Source: Cyclina sinensis (lineage: Eukaryota; Mollusca; Bivalvia; Venerida; Veneridae). From it: DNA of 64,000 nt. The notes under the pieces are model-generated. The model saw nothing but the letters and a program-made list of their open reading frames with translations. It did no database searches and had not been told where the DNA came from. Position numbers and translations under genes: made by a program. The stretch covers positions 9,899,535 to 9,963,534 of the forward strand of contig JAAONU010000009.1 in assembly GCA_012932295.1 (NCBI GenBank), read 5' to 3'. Shown here in pieces: positions 23,582 to 35,197 of this stretch (positions within the stretch are counted from its first letter, which is position 1; the number at the start of each line of letters is the position of its first letter).

Positions 23582-23898
23582 TGCCATACCCGCTAACACG
23601 ACACTTGCATTTGTCGTTTCGACGACCATTGAATGTCGTGTCGGTGGCTCTATTGTCATTCTCTCGTGCTTTTCTGGGTGTAAGCTGTGCAGAAAAGAAG
23701 ACATGAAGAAAAAAATAGAAAACACAGTTTAAAAAAAGATCCACGAGTACAACAAAACGAAACTTACTGCAAATCAGTACTTTTTCAAAGTTTATTATTA
23801 TTATCATTGTTATTCTTTGAAATCTCATAGTTGCAATATGATGTTGAAAGGTACCTTTGAATTATAATTATACCACTAAATTGTGTCACTTTAATCAG

Positions 23899-24323
23899 AT
23901 ACTGTGAACAGTCACCCAGTCGTTACCACGTTGCTGTCCTCTACAACCTCTGGAGAAAAAACTCGCAAAGTAACCTCGGCTGAAATTCTGCTATCTCGAA
24001 GACGCGGCTTTATTCCTAATTTCCGCAGACGTGGAGATATTAATTCGAAAGAGCCTTGCACAACATTTGGCAAGAAATTGCAGAGTAGATTTGCACTGAA
24101 AAATCAGTCTTCCATTTTAGTACGAAGACTACGGGATAGTGCTTTCAGTGCAAAAGAGTTTGGGGTGGAAGGAAAACAAACAAAACCTCTGCACAAGTCT
24201 GGTCCAGAAAACGATGGTCTGAAATCACTTCCAACTGAAGCAAAAGAAATACCTCTAAGACGACAACGAAGATGGGGGGACTATGACGAAAATTACGAGT
24301 GGGAAAATGACGGAAAAGATTAT
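23899..24323 (+). CDS. Candidate exon 2: extracellular region of small type I membrane protein
   Basis: An acceptor (tttaatcag) precedes a frame open for 141 codons after the split Asp codon. In the four-exon model (271 residues) this is residues 15-156, the lumenal or extracellular part. It is Ser/Thr-rich near its start (TTLLSSTTSG), then basic, with arginine clusters LSRRRG and FRRRG, one NQS sequon, and RRQRR at 135-139, a possible furin-type processing site. An acidic, tyrosine-rich stretch (DYDENYEWEND) follows. The donor is uncertain: tat|gtaatt at 24323/24324, or ccg|gtacga nine bases later; both keep the frame. I recognise no domain. The continuing frame to 24440 would be intronic. 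Confidence 0.55.
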
Positions 24324-25388
24324 GTAATTCCGGTACGAAAACGTGATAGACTTTGCCAGTCACGCATATACTATTTACACACATGTAGTTTTGCACGAAT
24401 AAATCATACATTAGACTTGATCATTAAAAACAATAATTGATTTAGTGATTACAATATCTCAATATTTCCCGCATATCAGTTCCCTTCCAGCGTAACTGGT
24501 CTTGGATTCGTAGGTTTAGGCTTGACCGTCAGTCTTTTCTCAAATAGTTATTGCTTAATAGCTTCAGCTTCCTTACTAAGAATCGATAACTTTACATAAA
24601 TTATTTTGTATCGTATGAGGTAGTGTCGCATTTAAATCCAAATCTATCCGGTCAAGGTCACAAAAGGTCCTCAAACATTGGTGCTGGTTGCTACTGTAAA
24701 TAACCATGCTGAATGTCGTGTCCTCTTTATCATTTAAAACAACAACAACAACTTTACACAGGCGTTCCCCTTATCATGAGAGTGCGTCGCATGTCGTAAC
24801 AGCCGGAACTCAAGCTGTTATGAAATAGCTATGCTGTGTTTGTTGACCAATACTTCGACTGACTGCGATACAGTTCTGTTGCACAAGTGTGCACCATAGC
24901 ATTAGGATGTTTCGCATGCAAGACCAAACATGTACTCTTTAGGACAATGACTCAATGTAAATGTTATGTCACATTCATAACTATATCAACGCATTCATGT
25001 CTTCCTAAGTGAAGGTTATTCTGTCTCTCTGTCCGTTTTGCTGTCCTAAACTTGTGCTGCTCGTATTTCAAAAAATAAAAGCCCGAGAGCTACAGTGATG
25101 AAAATCTTTATAAGAATGTAGAGATGTTAACCCTATATAGTTCTGGTGAGGATATCATAACGACGTGCATGTACTTTATTAAAATAAAACACTATGATAT
25201 ATTTATTTATCAATAAACCACAACTTTGGACAATCATGGCTGCTATTAACCTAACATTGAAGACAAGTTAAATGTTTAGAATTTGAAAAAAAAAAATGAT
25301 GTACGATTTTCCACAAAATAATGAAATAGTATTTTCTACGTTTGTTTGTCACTTTTATCCAAAGCATTTATTATTTTGTCCTTTTTAG
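24324..25388 (+). other. Candidate intron 2
   Basis: Unique AT-rich DNA between the donor near 24324 and the acceptor tttgtcctttttag at 25388. No other feature seen. Confidence 0.45.
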
Positions 25389-25596
25389 GGTGAAGAACCA
25401 AGGAAAGAAACAAAGTTCGAGAAATTCGCCAAATCTTGGCAGAAACATGCGCTGAAAGTTATATTTTTGTTCTCGTTCGTCAGTATGATTTGTTGTTGCT
25501 GCTTAGCAATATGTAAGAAATTCTGCAGCAAGGTATGCGAGACAGTGTGCTGGCATCTGAAGGACTACAGGGATATCTGTTTGAATAGGGATCCCA
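25389..25596 (+). CDS. Candidate exon 3: transmembrane and Cys-rich juxtamembrane segment
   Basis: The 208-bp exon is bounded by a pyrimidine-rich acceptor ending ttttag and a consensus donor ccca|gtgagt, and is open in the frame continuing from exon 2. It encodes a lysine-rich stalk, then a hydrophobic segment VIFLFSFVSMICCCCLAI (model residues 180-197) followed by CKKFCSKVCETVCWHLK. The four consecutive Cys at the inner half of the membrane span and the Cys-Lys stretch after it suggest palmitoylation or metal/disulfide chemistry, which is inference. Basic residues after the span favour a cytoplasmic C terminus. Confidence 0.7.
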
Positions 25597-26085
25597 GTGA
25601 GTCGCTTCTTAAGTCTTAAGTAATAATGCAAGAAATGGAGTTTAAACCTTCAACCGTCCCGTTAATTAAAATAACATGTCTGAGTAATTAAGTTAAAACA
25701 TCAGCAATGCGATTATCATACTACAGGTACACAGTTGAAGCCTTGCCAAATGTTTCTTGGGGTAACTTTAAAGGATATTTTTTTATTAGATTACTTGCAG
25801 AAACATAAAGTTGCTACACCCTATCTTTCCTGAAATACTATTTCCTCACCTACCGGTTAAAGTTTATGTTTGAGATTAAGAGGGGGACCAACGAATGTCT
25901 GGAAAAAAATTAGTGAAGTTTGCCTATATCATTCACCTCTGTTTGTCAGAAACATGCATTTTTTTTTTAATTTTTGCATCTAGCTTGTTGAAATATATAC
26001 GTTTACTTCTCTGTCTCAACACAGGTCGAATCAGTATAATTCAGTACGCCTCCTAGTTTAACTCTAAAATTTACTTCTCTTTCAG
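25597..26085 (+). other. Candidate intron 3
   Basis: Starts gtgagt and ends in a good pyrimidine tract ttacttctctttcag. No other feature seen inside. Confidence 0.6.
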
Positions 26086-26225
26086 CATGGCGTAAGGCCC
26101 GCAAGTTCGCTGATGACTATGGCATAGAATTAAACTACGACCAATACAAACAAATCAAGAAAAACTATGAGGAGGGTTTTCGGCGACAAGGACATGATGA
26201 ATACACTAACCTTTCTGGAAGATAA
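26086..26225 (+). CDS. Candidate exon 4: cytoplasmic tail and stop
   Basis: The acceptor ttctctttcag joins CA to the leftover A of exon 3 (Thr), and the frame stays open for 45 codons to TAA at 26223-26225. The tail is rich in charged and tyrosine residues and ends HDEYTNLSGR. YTNL fits a YXX-phi sorting motif and also an ITIM-like context; a role in endocytosis or signalling is inference. A polyadenylation signal aataaa lies at 26303-26308, 78 nt after the stop, supporting a true 3' end. No known family is recognised. Confidence 0.7.
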
Positions 26226-26302
26226 CTGCAACATTTCCTAGATACATTCCCACTGTTACTACTGCTGGTCTAAGATATCAGTAAAAAAATGATTAAAAAA
26301 TT

Positions 26303-26308
26303 AATAAA
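26303..26308 (+). promoter_or_regulatory. Polyadenylation signal
   Basis: Canonical AATAAA downstream of the TAA at 26223-26225. No cleavage site can be fixed from sequence. Confidence 0.5.
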
Positions 26309-26479
26309 AACGCGAAAAAAACTTTACTTAGTTCCAACAAAAAATAAACAGATGTACCTTGCTCAAAATGGCAATGTTTCTTAGGGTATAAATTATGACA
26401 GAACTGATGTCAAGCACTGGTCCAATATTGAATCTTACCGGCGTAATTTTACGAAATATCGTTAAGACCATCACCTAAG

Positions 26480-26905
26480 AGTGTGTTGCTCTGAAACGCC
26501 ATACACGACAGTACGAAAAGCAGTTGAGCGATTTTCTTTAAACTTAACTCACTGATATAGCACATTAGTAGAAGTACAGTGTGTAAGAACAATAACTCTA
26601 CCTTGCGTACTTTTAGAGTTCTTTCCCTTTATCAGATTTACTTGAAAGACTTTGTCAGAAGCATAACTCTAAAAGTATTTGAGGGATTTTCTTCAAACTT
26701 AACGCACTGATATAGCACATTAGTAGAAGTGCAGTTTGCAAGAACAATAACTCTGCCTTGCCTATTTTTAGAGTTATTCCCCTTTATCAGATTTATTTAT
26801 CGTTTAACTGCTTTTGGAGTTATGCATCGGACAAAACTGGGACGGACGCACTGACGGAGACCATTTCTAATATTTCCTTCGCCTTTGGATAAATAAATCT
26901 AGCAC
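26480..26905 (+). mobile_element. ACGG-type dispersed repeat, two internal units
   Basis: The phrase actgatatagcacattagta recurs about 156 bp apart (near 26551 and 26707), each followed by agaacaataactct and a ctttatcagattta phrase. Near the 3' end are gttatgcatcggacaaaact and gggacggacgcactgacgg. The decayed end hairpin is ttccttcgcctttggataa. Confidence 0.6.
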
Positions 26906-27024
26906 CAAGTAACTAATTGTCCTGATAACATAATCAACAGCTCATTATTTCACACTGTTTCTTATATCATTGTCACATAGATTCAGTTATATTTTTCTTT
27001 TAACCTGTCTTTCATAGCTTGTTA

Positions 27025-28558
27025 TATGTGGCTCTGTAGTTTTTTCCCCAGGTAATTGTGGTGATACAGGTTGTTTGGGTGTAACTGGGCTATAGTTTGA
27101 ATCCACTGTTCAGGCTGTTCAGTTTTTCTGGTGACCTAGGTTTTCATCCCACATGACCGAGTTTCAAACTTGATCCAGATATCATCAAGGCAAATATTCT
27201 GAGCAACTTTCATTGAGACTGGATCAAAACTGTTGTGTCCAGAGTGTAAACAAGGTTTTCCTTTGATCTGGCCTGGTTACCGAGTTTCTGAACCTAGATG
27301 ACCTGGTTTTGAACTTAACCGAGATATCATCAAGGCAAACATTCTGAGCAACTTTCATTCAGATTTTATTAAAAATGTAGTCTCCAGAGTGTTAACAAGG
27401 TTTCCCTATAATTTGGCCTGGTGACCTAGTTTCTCATTAAATATGACCCGTTTTAACTTGACTGGGATATAATCAAGGTAAATATTCTGAGCAACTTTCA
27501 TTCAGATTTGATCGAAACTTTGTCTCCAGAGTTTTTAACAAGGTTTTCCTTTGATTTGGTATGGTGACCTAGTTTCTCATCATACATGACCAAGCTTTGA
27601 ACTTTATCCAGATATCGTCAAGGCATTTATTCTGAGCAACTTTCATTAAGATTTGATCGAAACTGTTGTCTCTAGAATGTTAACAAGGTTTTCCTATGAT
27701 TTGACCTGGTGACCTAGTTTTTGATCCTACATGACCTGGTTTTAAACTTGACAAAGATATCATCAAGTGAAAACATTCTGAGAAACTTCCATTAAAACTT
27801 ATTCAAAAATGTTGTTTCTAAAGTGTTAACAATGTATTCTTATGATTTGGCCTGGTGGCCTATTTTCTGATTCTACATGACCCTATTTAAAACTTGACTG
27901 AGATATAATCAAATCGGACATATTTAGCATCTTTCATTAAGATTTGATAAAAAAAAACGTGGTCTCTAGAGTGTTAAAAAGATATTCCTATGATTTGGTC
28001 TCCTGACCTAGCTTTTGATCCCACATGACCCAGTTTCGAACCTGATCTAGATATCATCAAGGCAAATATTCTGAGCAACTGTCATTAAGATTTGATCGAA
28101 ACTGTTTGGTTAACAAGGTTTTCCTATGATTTGGCCTGGTAGCCTAGTTTCTGATCCTACATGACCTTGTTTTGAACTTGACCGAGATCTCAACAAAGGA
28201 AACATTCTGGGCAACTTCCATTAAGACTTAATAAAAATGTGGTCCTTTGATTTCGCCTGGTGACCTCTGATGTGGCTCTGGTGTATTTTTTTCCCGGGTT
28301 ATTGTGGTGATACTGGTTGTTTGGGTGTAACAGGGCTATAGTTTGAATCCACCGTTCAGTTTTTCTGATGACCTAGTTTTTGATCCCACATGATCCAGTT
28401 TCGAACTTGACCTTAAGACAATCAAGACAAAGATCCTGGTCAGAATGATTGGATGTTAAATATGATCTGTAGATTGTTAAGAAAGTAAAGCGTGGACGGA
28501 CGACAGACACCAGACGACAGACAGACGCCGGACATCCAGTGATCACTATAGCTAATAA
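27025..28558 (+). mobile_element. Dispersed element with tandem units of about 145 bp
   Basis: About nine units carry the phrase gtgacctagtttttgatcc followed by tacatgacc; the cleaner starts are 27421, 27566, 27711 and 27856, a 145-bp period. A leader (ggctctgtagttttttcccc...gtttgggtgtaac) occurs at 27029 and again at 28273. The 3' end has gacagacgccggacatc, gatcactatagctaa. The same unit type forms the cores at 33270, 55520 and 61830. Confidence 0.75.
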
Positions 28559-28564
28559 AAACAT

Positions 28565-29417
28565 TTAATTCCTCAAAAACGTCAAATCAACAACCTCTTC
28601 TCCCTGAAAAAAGACCTCTTTAAAAAAATAACCTTTATCTTTATTGTTTCTCACAAATGCTTTTAATTATTTTGGTACAGTTCTTAACCTGATATGTCTT
28701 ATGACATTTCAATTTATGTTTTACTTTTACAAAATTTGAATTAGATTGTTATTGATTTGCTTATTGTATTTCGTTCGTAATGAGGGACATTCCTGATAAC
28801 AAATTATCTCCCTTACTCAGATAACATCAAAGGTAGACCAAATAGCACATTCCTTTCACTTGGAATCCTCTGACTTTATTCTTGTTTCTAATTGTGATGG
28901 TCTTGACTTTTAATTATGAAAATTGTCACTTATATATTAAATAAAAAGTTAGGATTATCAAAAAACAAAGATAATGGAGTTAACAAAACATGTTGCTAAA
29001 CTTAAAGTGTAATCTGACTACCACTGTTGCAAATAATTAGGCTTAATTATCACTATTCCAAAAGAGAAAATAGCGATAAAAGCAGAGGAATCCAAATGGA
29101 AGGACCAATGTAATATCAGAGAGTATTCAGGGTAGATAATCCACTAATGTTCCCAATAATTATTACGGCATTTTGAAATATTTTGTTGTTATTCGTTATG
29201 AAGGTATTTTTGTGTGATTTTGGAAATAGGTATACTTTCCCGAAAAGTATACTTGATACTGTACAATTAAATGCATAAAAGGTTGAAATTTGCATTAACT
29301 ATTCGATTTTTTTATTTTTAAAATGTATCTGTAATATACTGCTCAACACTTAATAAAATCAACGAAAGCATCACTCAAAATTCAAAAAGCAAACAGAATC
29401 GTCTTCTTAATAAAGTT
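28565..29417. other. Gene-free stretch
   Basis: AT-rich, with no supported feature. Confidence 0.35.
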
Positions 29418-30307
29418 GACGTTATCATAGGTGACATAATCACTGAGCATAAAACCTCTAAAAACGAAAAAAAAAATTAACTTTTTACTAATATATCTAC
29501 AAGGTATATTTCATGCAGGACCATCGATTTTTCTGAGTACTTCAAGCCATGTTAATTCAGTAACATTATTGAAAAATGTTGTAATTTTCGCAATATATAT
29601 ACTCTAAATAAATTATCTGCACGATACTTTGAAAGTCAGTCCAATACCTTGCGAGCAATGACGTAATATATAAAATACCTATTCGAGGACATCACTGAGG
29701 TGACTAGGAGTCTGGGTAAAATTCCTTGAAATCTTCTAAAAATTGGTGTTTCTAGCACTGTCTGAATAGTAATTTATGTCAATATTTAATGAAAATAATA
29801 GATCATCATTTTTACCCAATTAAATCCCTTTACTTATATTGTTTGTTTGTGCTTCGCGTTGAAATCTTTTATTTTTTTCAGGTAATCCTACTTTCATTTT
29901 ACCATGTGTGTTAGTGACGTCAGCAAATTCAGTTTTATGTTTAGTTTTTTCATTGGCTTATTGGGACACACCTCCAGATAATTAACTAATGAAAACAATA
30001 ATAACAAAAATCATTCGGGATATTTCGAAAACACTCTGATATGTATAACAAAACAATCTATGTTTGTGCATTTAATTGTTCAGTATGTTGATACACCGTT
30101 AAGATGTTGATCTTTAACTTTCTTACGATTTTCTAACATAAATTCTCAAAAATAAATGCAAACATTTTGAAAACAAAAGTCACCTCAGTGATGTTCCTGA
30201 TTGTTCCGTATGAAATACACCTTGTAGATATATTAGTAAAAAGTTTTTTTAAAAAAAATCGATTCTAGATGTATGCTCAGTGATACTGTCATCTGTAGAC
30301 GTTATCA
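29418..30307. mobile_element. Foldback/MITE-like element with inverted arms of about 110 bp
   Basis: actttttactaatatatcta followed by caagg (about 29480-29505) recurs inverted at about 30220-30244. Outside it, atcactgagcat (29439-29450) pairs with atgctcagtgat (30273-30284). A second inverted pair lies inside (catcactgaggtgac near 29690, gtcacctcagtgatg near 30179). No coding frame inside. Confidence 0.7.
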
Positions 30308-30309
30308 GA

Positions 30310-31220
30310 AAGTGGAGCCGGGAACCAATTTTATGAGCGTGTATTTTCAAGACAGAGGTTTTGTTTTGTAATGATTTCTCCCTTGCGTGGAAAAAGACAG
30401 TACAGCAAGACGAAAAAGACACACTTAAGATCAACTACTGTACCAAGGTATTTTGTCATTGTGAATTAACTTAAACCTTTGTTGTCCAGTATCGGAAGAT
30501 AAAAAATGGTTAGATATCAAATTTATAGCATCTGTTCCTGACTGCCAGTAGATCTATCTTTATAATGGCGACAATTAATCGGATATGTTTTCGGCAGCAC
30601 TGTCCGACAGTTAAAACCCAAAAAATTAATGCCCACTAAAATTGTTACTTTTCATAAGGTTTGTATATGAAATTGACACTTATTTAACATATTTAGTCAA
30701 ACATTCTTCAGGCAATGGAAATAAGGTCATCATGAACAAAGGTGCTTGACACGTTACTATGACCCCCCCACCCCCCACTAAGCTCCACCGACCCTGGATA
30801 CAAAAATACTTGTCAAATTAGTCTCACTAATTGGCCTCCGAAGGTGAATCGATTTTATAGGTTGACATTTACAGCTGTTCACCTTCTACTAAAAACATAT
30901 CAGATCTATAGAAGCTGTTCAACACTTTAAGGATGATAGATTAGGCTATTGTCAAATAAACTTCAAATTAGCTAACAGAAACCGGCGGGTGGGGTATTAT
31001 ATAACAAACATCTCAAACAATCAGTTTAGCGATATAACTAAATTAAAATCATACTGCAAAACATTTGTATAAATCAAAATAGAGTATCGAACCAAGGGCA
31101 TTCGGTACAAACCACACACATGACACGATGAACCGTCGATATATACAGTCATTTCTGGCTCGATGGCTTGAAGTCGTCGGGACCCGCAAGAACGAATAAT
31201 TCGAGCCATAAAATCAAAGG
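30310..31220. other. Gene-free stretch
   Basis: No supported feature. A C-rich run lies at 30763-30778. Confidence 0.35.
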
Positions 31221-31943
31221 TATATCACCGTGCCCATACGTTACCGGTGGAGGTGGTGCAAGTAACGTTGGTGTGCGGTATATAACGCCGGTTTTGTGGA
31301 GGAATTGGGACACACAGGTAAGAACATTAAAACTTTTATGCGGTAATCTGTTAAGTTTGGGATCGAGACTATGCGCAAGATGATCTCATATTATTTACGA
31401 AATCTCGTTTTGGTCTGCTTTCTCCCAGATATTTTCCGTTTTCTGTATCATTCGTGAAAAAGACGACCATTTATGAGAATGCGCTAAAACAGGGCATTGA
31501 AAAGTGTCGAAAATACAGTGATAGCGACCCCACGAGGTGAGACCAGCTTACCTTTACTAGAAAATTCCAACTGGCACTAATTTCTAACCCTGTTTACTTC
31601 ATTTGACATGAAAAACTATCGGGAAAGATGTTTTCAGGAGAAAACACATAGTAACGCTGGTGCAGGTGGTGCACTGCCTGACCATGCCTGTAACGCTGGT
31701 GGCATGGTGGTTTACTAAAATCGCCTTTCTTTACAGTTTTCGATATTGAATAATCAAATTATAGGCCTGCCTGTCAGCTATTGTTGAAACGAAAATTGTT
31801 TTACACACTTTGAGTGGATCACCGTCTTTTCTGATGCAGAATGGAGCTCAAAGTTGCTGTTTAGAGTTTGCTTTATATTATCGTCTGTGTCTGCTTTCTC
31901 CAAGATATTTGCAGTTAAAAATTGATAGTAGTCTTTCGAGTGG
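31221..31943 (+). repeat. Left inverted arm
   Basis: It contains ccaccagcgttac-type motifs in inverse form (gtaacgctggtg at 31651 and 31690) and a donor-like acacag|gtaag at 31318. It pairs with 34343-35062 and, in part, with 35198-35741. Confidence 0.8.
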
Positions 31944-32513
31944 CCACACTTTTTCATTGACTCCAGATGGCATTTTCTTAGGAAGAACTACATCAGCTAT
32001 ATTAAATTGTGCTATAGTATTTACATTTGGGACTGCAAAATTAACTTTCGATGCTCTAGGATTAATGTATCCTCTTTCTGTACCGTCGTACTCATTAATG
32101 TTCTTCGGTCCTCCCATATAGTAAAGGAACTTACCATGAAATAATCTGTAGCCTGTTTTCCAAAACCTTTTAATTTCTGTTCTGTATGTCATTTGAGTTG
32201 TTGTTTTACAGTTGTTAAACTTAACAGTATCAAGAAACAGCAAAAAAGAAATGTTGTCAAGAGGGTAAGTAACTGTCGCCACAGGATTCATGAACATTTG
32301 AAACTCGTCCCTTACCTCTGCATTCTCAAGCTCCTTCTTAAATACACTGAACAAAACAAATTCCTCATTTTCACTTTGATTTTCACTTTGATTTGATGAA
32401 ATTTCTTCAGATATGTTAACAAGTCCTTCTTTCTTGCTACAAGTTTGTTTTTCCCCATAAAAGGGTGATGCGTATATTGTCTTAGCACACAATGTAGGTA
32501 ACGCTATTCTCAC
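31878..32513 (-). CDS. Unrecognised ORF of the long-armed element
   Basis: An open frame of about 211 codons on the minus strand, with an acidic Ser/Asn/Glu-rich N-terminal part (NQSENQSENEE) and a more ordered second half (KRFWKTGYRLFHGKFLYYMG, then ERGYINPRASKVNF). It opens with GTG and the frame runs further upstream without a good ATG. A possible acceptor (cgcccacag) sits about 40 nt upstream, so it may be the last exon of a longer gene. The last 22 codons lie inside the left inverted arm, tying the ORF to the element. I recognise no family or catalytic motif. Confidence 0.45.
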   Translation of the reverse strand: MRIALPTLCAKTIYASPFYGEKQTCSKKEGLVNISEEISSNQSENQSENEEFVLFSVFKKELENAEVRDEFQMFMNPVATVTYPLDNISFLLFLDTVKFNNCKTTTQMTYRTEIKRFWKTGYRLFHGKFLYYMGGPKNINEYDGTERGYINPRASKVNFAVPNVNTIAQFNIADVVLPKKMPSGVNEKVWPLERLLSIFNCKYLGESRHRR

Positions 32514-34342
32514 ATGTTTAGGACTTGGTGTGTTGCAGTATGGAGTTGCTGTGGGCGAAATTAGTCTTGGTTATTTTTATCTGATGAGGCCCTTACAGGT
32601 GTCAAACACGTTTAAATTTTGGTTTTCTTTTATTTTTCTTGTATAATGACAGATGAGAACGTTTTCTCATTTTCACTACATCTGGAAAAAAGAAAAACAA
32701 TTTTAGTATAAATCTTTTGCTTTGCTGTTTTCTTTTAGTCGCTCACCTGATTTTTTACCAGCGGGTTAAGGGGAAGACGGAGGGTGCATTAAAACGCGTT
32801 GTGCACATCTACATTTGTGAAAATGCACACTAAGTTCCAAAGCGATAGTCCTAAAAATGTGGAAGTAGTTCTTGTGACAAGAATTATTCAGCTAACCGAC
32901 TGAACGACCAACCAACCGACCGAAGGTAAAATGACTCTCGTGCAGCATAATCTAAGTTTTGCGGAGTTTTATAGGATTTTCTAAGTTGTCCCATAAATAC
33001 CGCCCGCCTCTAGTGACCATGTCTTTTCCCAAATGCAATCAATTTTACAATTTATATCAATTGATACCCAAGGAAGATTAGTGCAAAGTTTTCTAAATTC
33101 AACTCGTAGTTTCTAAAAAGACATAGGGCTAGAAGCCCTCCCCCCGACACACACACACACACCCACCACCACCAACAACAACCTCCTCCCAAGTAGACAA
33201 GTTTTTTTTTTTCTAATTTAATTCATTTCAATAGCGAGAGTGGTTGGGACTTAGAGGTTTGGCTAGGTACTATCATGTATCATATGTCAGATGATAGAAA
33301 ACATGGTTTCCTATAATTTGAGATATTGACAAAGTATTTTGTCTTACATGTTCCCAGTTTCAAACTCATCCAAGAATTCGAGAGGACAAAAAATTCTGAC
33401 CAAGTTTTAGTAAAATCGGGTCGAAAATGTGACTGTAAACAAGGTTTTCTAACGATCTGAGCCAGTGACCTAGTTTTTCATCCTACATGACCCAGGTTTT
33501 AAATTTTTACAAGGTTTCATTGATATGAAAATCCATGAAAATCTGAACAAAGACATGGTTTCTACAGTTTTTTCTTTTTTCTTCATTATTTACCCAGTGA
33601 CCTAAGTCTTTGAAACCGCGTGAGCAAGTTTCGAACTCGTCCAGATATTTTCAGGTTAACATTCTGACCATTTTATCTATATCCAAAAAAATGAGACCAT
33701 TGAGTGTCAACGAGGAAAATGTTAACGGACGGAGAGACAGACGGACACTAGACAAAAGTTTACCCCTTAATCTCACTGACAAAGCATGACAAAGAGCCAC
33801 AAGTCAGAATCATGATCGAATGTCAATATACTGATCAGAAAGTTTGATTTGCGTTGAGGATCAAAATACCTGATTTCAAAATTTGTCAACTTTATCATAT
33901 CTGAAAACATAGTTCATAAAATATGTAACTACGTTGAGTGACATAAATAAAAGGTGTGCAACGTTTGTTATGTAGTAAAAGCCATTTAAACATTTCTTTC
34001 CAGAATATCGGAAAATTTTCTACAAGACAGCCAGTTAAAGACCTTCAATCAAATGATTATAGGATCATTTGGGGGAAATTCCGCCTTATTCCGAGATTAG
34101 AAAAAAAACATGAGCATGTTTTTAGATCGACGTACAATAAACGTCTGTTAACTCAAAGCAAAAAGAAATTAGTTTTTAGTACACGCTTGTCCATGTAAAG
34201 TCGCGTTTGAAGGTCTAAAGGTTTAACACCTGAAAATACGTCTAAATCGATAAATTGTTGAATGTAAACCCAACCATGCTACACACAAAGCCTGATCTAT
34301 ATCGCACTTAGATATCCATGATCTTGCCAAAGTGATACCAAT
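31944..34342. other. Interior of the long-armed element
   Basis: Besides the minus-strand ORF it holds an AC-dinucleotide run (33152-33166) and, from about 33240 to 33800, a piece with the gtgacctagtttttcatcc unit and a gagagacagacggacacta tail. That piece is a separate dispersed repeat inserted here. A plus-strand 80-codon ORF at 33956-34198 has no recognisable features. Confidence 0.5.
33240..33800 (+). mobile_element. ACGG-type repeat inside the long-armed element
   Basis: Units with gacctagtttttcatcctac and gacccag, followed by acggacggagagacagacgg at 33725. It belongs to the same roughly 145-bp-unit family as 27025-28558 but is diverged. Confidence 0.55.
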
Positions 34343-35062
34343 CGAAAGACAACTATCAATTTTTACCTGCAAATATCTTGGTGAAAGCAGACACAGACGA
34401 TAATATAAAGCAAACTCTAAACAGCAACTTTAAGCTCCATTCTGCATCAGAAAAGACGGTGATCCACTCAAAGAGTGTAAAACAATTTTCGTTTTAACAA
34501 TAGCTGACAGGCAGGCCTATAATTTGATTTTTCAATATCGAAAACTGTAAAGAAAGGCGATTTTAGTAAACCATCATGCCACCAGCGTTACAGGCATGGT
34601 CAGGCAGTGCACCACCTGCACCAGCGTTACCATGTGTTTTCCCCTGAAAACATCTTTCCCTGATAGTTTTTCATGTCAAATGAAGTAAACAGGGTTAGAA
34701 ATTAGTGCCAGTTGGAATTTTCTAGTTAAGGTAAGCTGGACTTTCCTCGTGGGGTCGCTATCACTGTATTTTCGACACTTTTCAATGCCCTGTTTTAGCG
34801 CATTCTCATAAATGATCGTCTTTTTCACGAATGATACAGAAAACGGAAAATATCTGGGAGAAAGCAGACCAAGACGTGATTTCGTAAATAATATGAGGTC
34901 ATCTTGCGCATAGTCTCGATGCCAAACTTAACAAACTACCGCATAAAAAGTTTAATTTTCTTACCTGTGCGTCCCAATTCCTCCACAAAACCGGCGTTAT
35001 ATACCGCACACCAACGTTACTTGCACCACCTCCACCGGTAACGTATGGACACGGTGTATATA
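34343..35062 (-). repeat. Right inverted arm
   Basis: The inverse complement of 31221-31943. It includes ccaccagcgttacaggcatg and caccaacgttacttgcacca near the outer end. Confidence 0.8.
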
Positions 35063-35197
35063 ATAAAAGTATAATACTTGGTTGTTATTATGAATTATAC
35101 ATCTTCTGAATAAGTTTATTTATCTTATCTGTTGTTGTTTTTTCCTGAATTTCTTGGTCATTTCATGATTCTAAGTTTCTTAATAAAGGATACGCCT

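Larger units (their letters stand above)
11652..23898 (+). other. Candidate intron 1, filled with repeats
   Basis: If exons 1 and 2 are joined, this 12.2-kb intron carries a short duplication, an inverted hairpin-ended element, two tRNA-like SINEs, the large 42-43-bp minisatellite, a third tRNA-like relic and a palindrome. It has a canonical gtaagaaa start and a ttaatcag end. Confidence 0.4.
31221..35062. mobile_element. 3.8-kb element with inverted arms of about 720 bp
   Basis: The left arm (31221-about 31943) and right arm (about 34343-35062) are inverse complements with few differences. Both outer ends carry tatat..caccgtg, cccatacgttaccggtggag or its inverse, and the similarity stops near a shared aaaattgatagt tract. 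The interior of about 2.4 kb holds a minus-strand ORF. Long arms plus a coding interior suggest a foldback-like or large-TIR DNA transposon; the superfamily is not recognised. Confidence 0.75.

Noticed and set aside
23370..23828. 152-codon minus-strand ORF and 66-codon plus-strand ORF
   Set aside because: Both run through a tRNA-like relic and the palindrome, and the composition is not protein-like.
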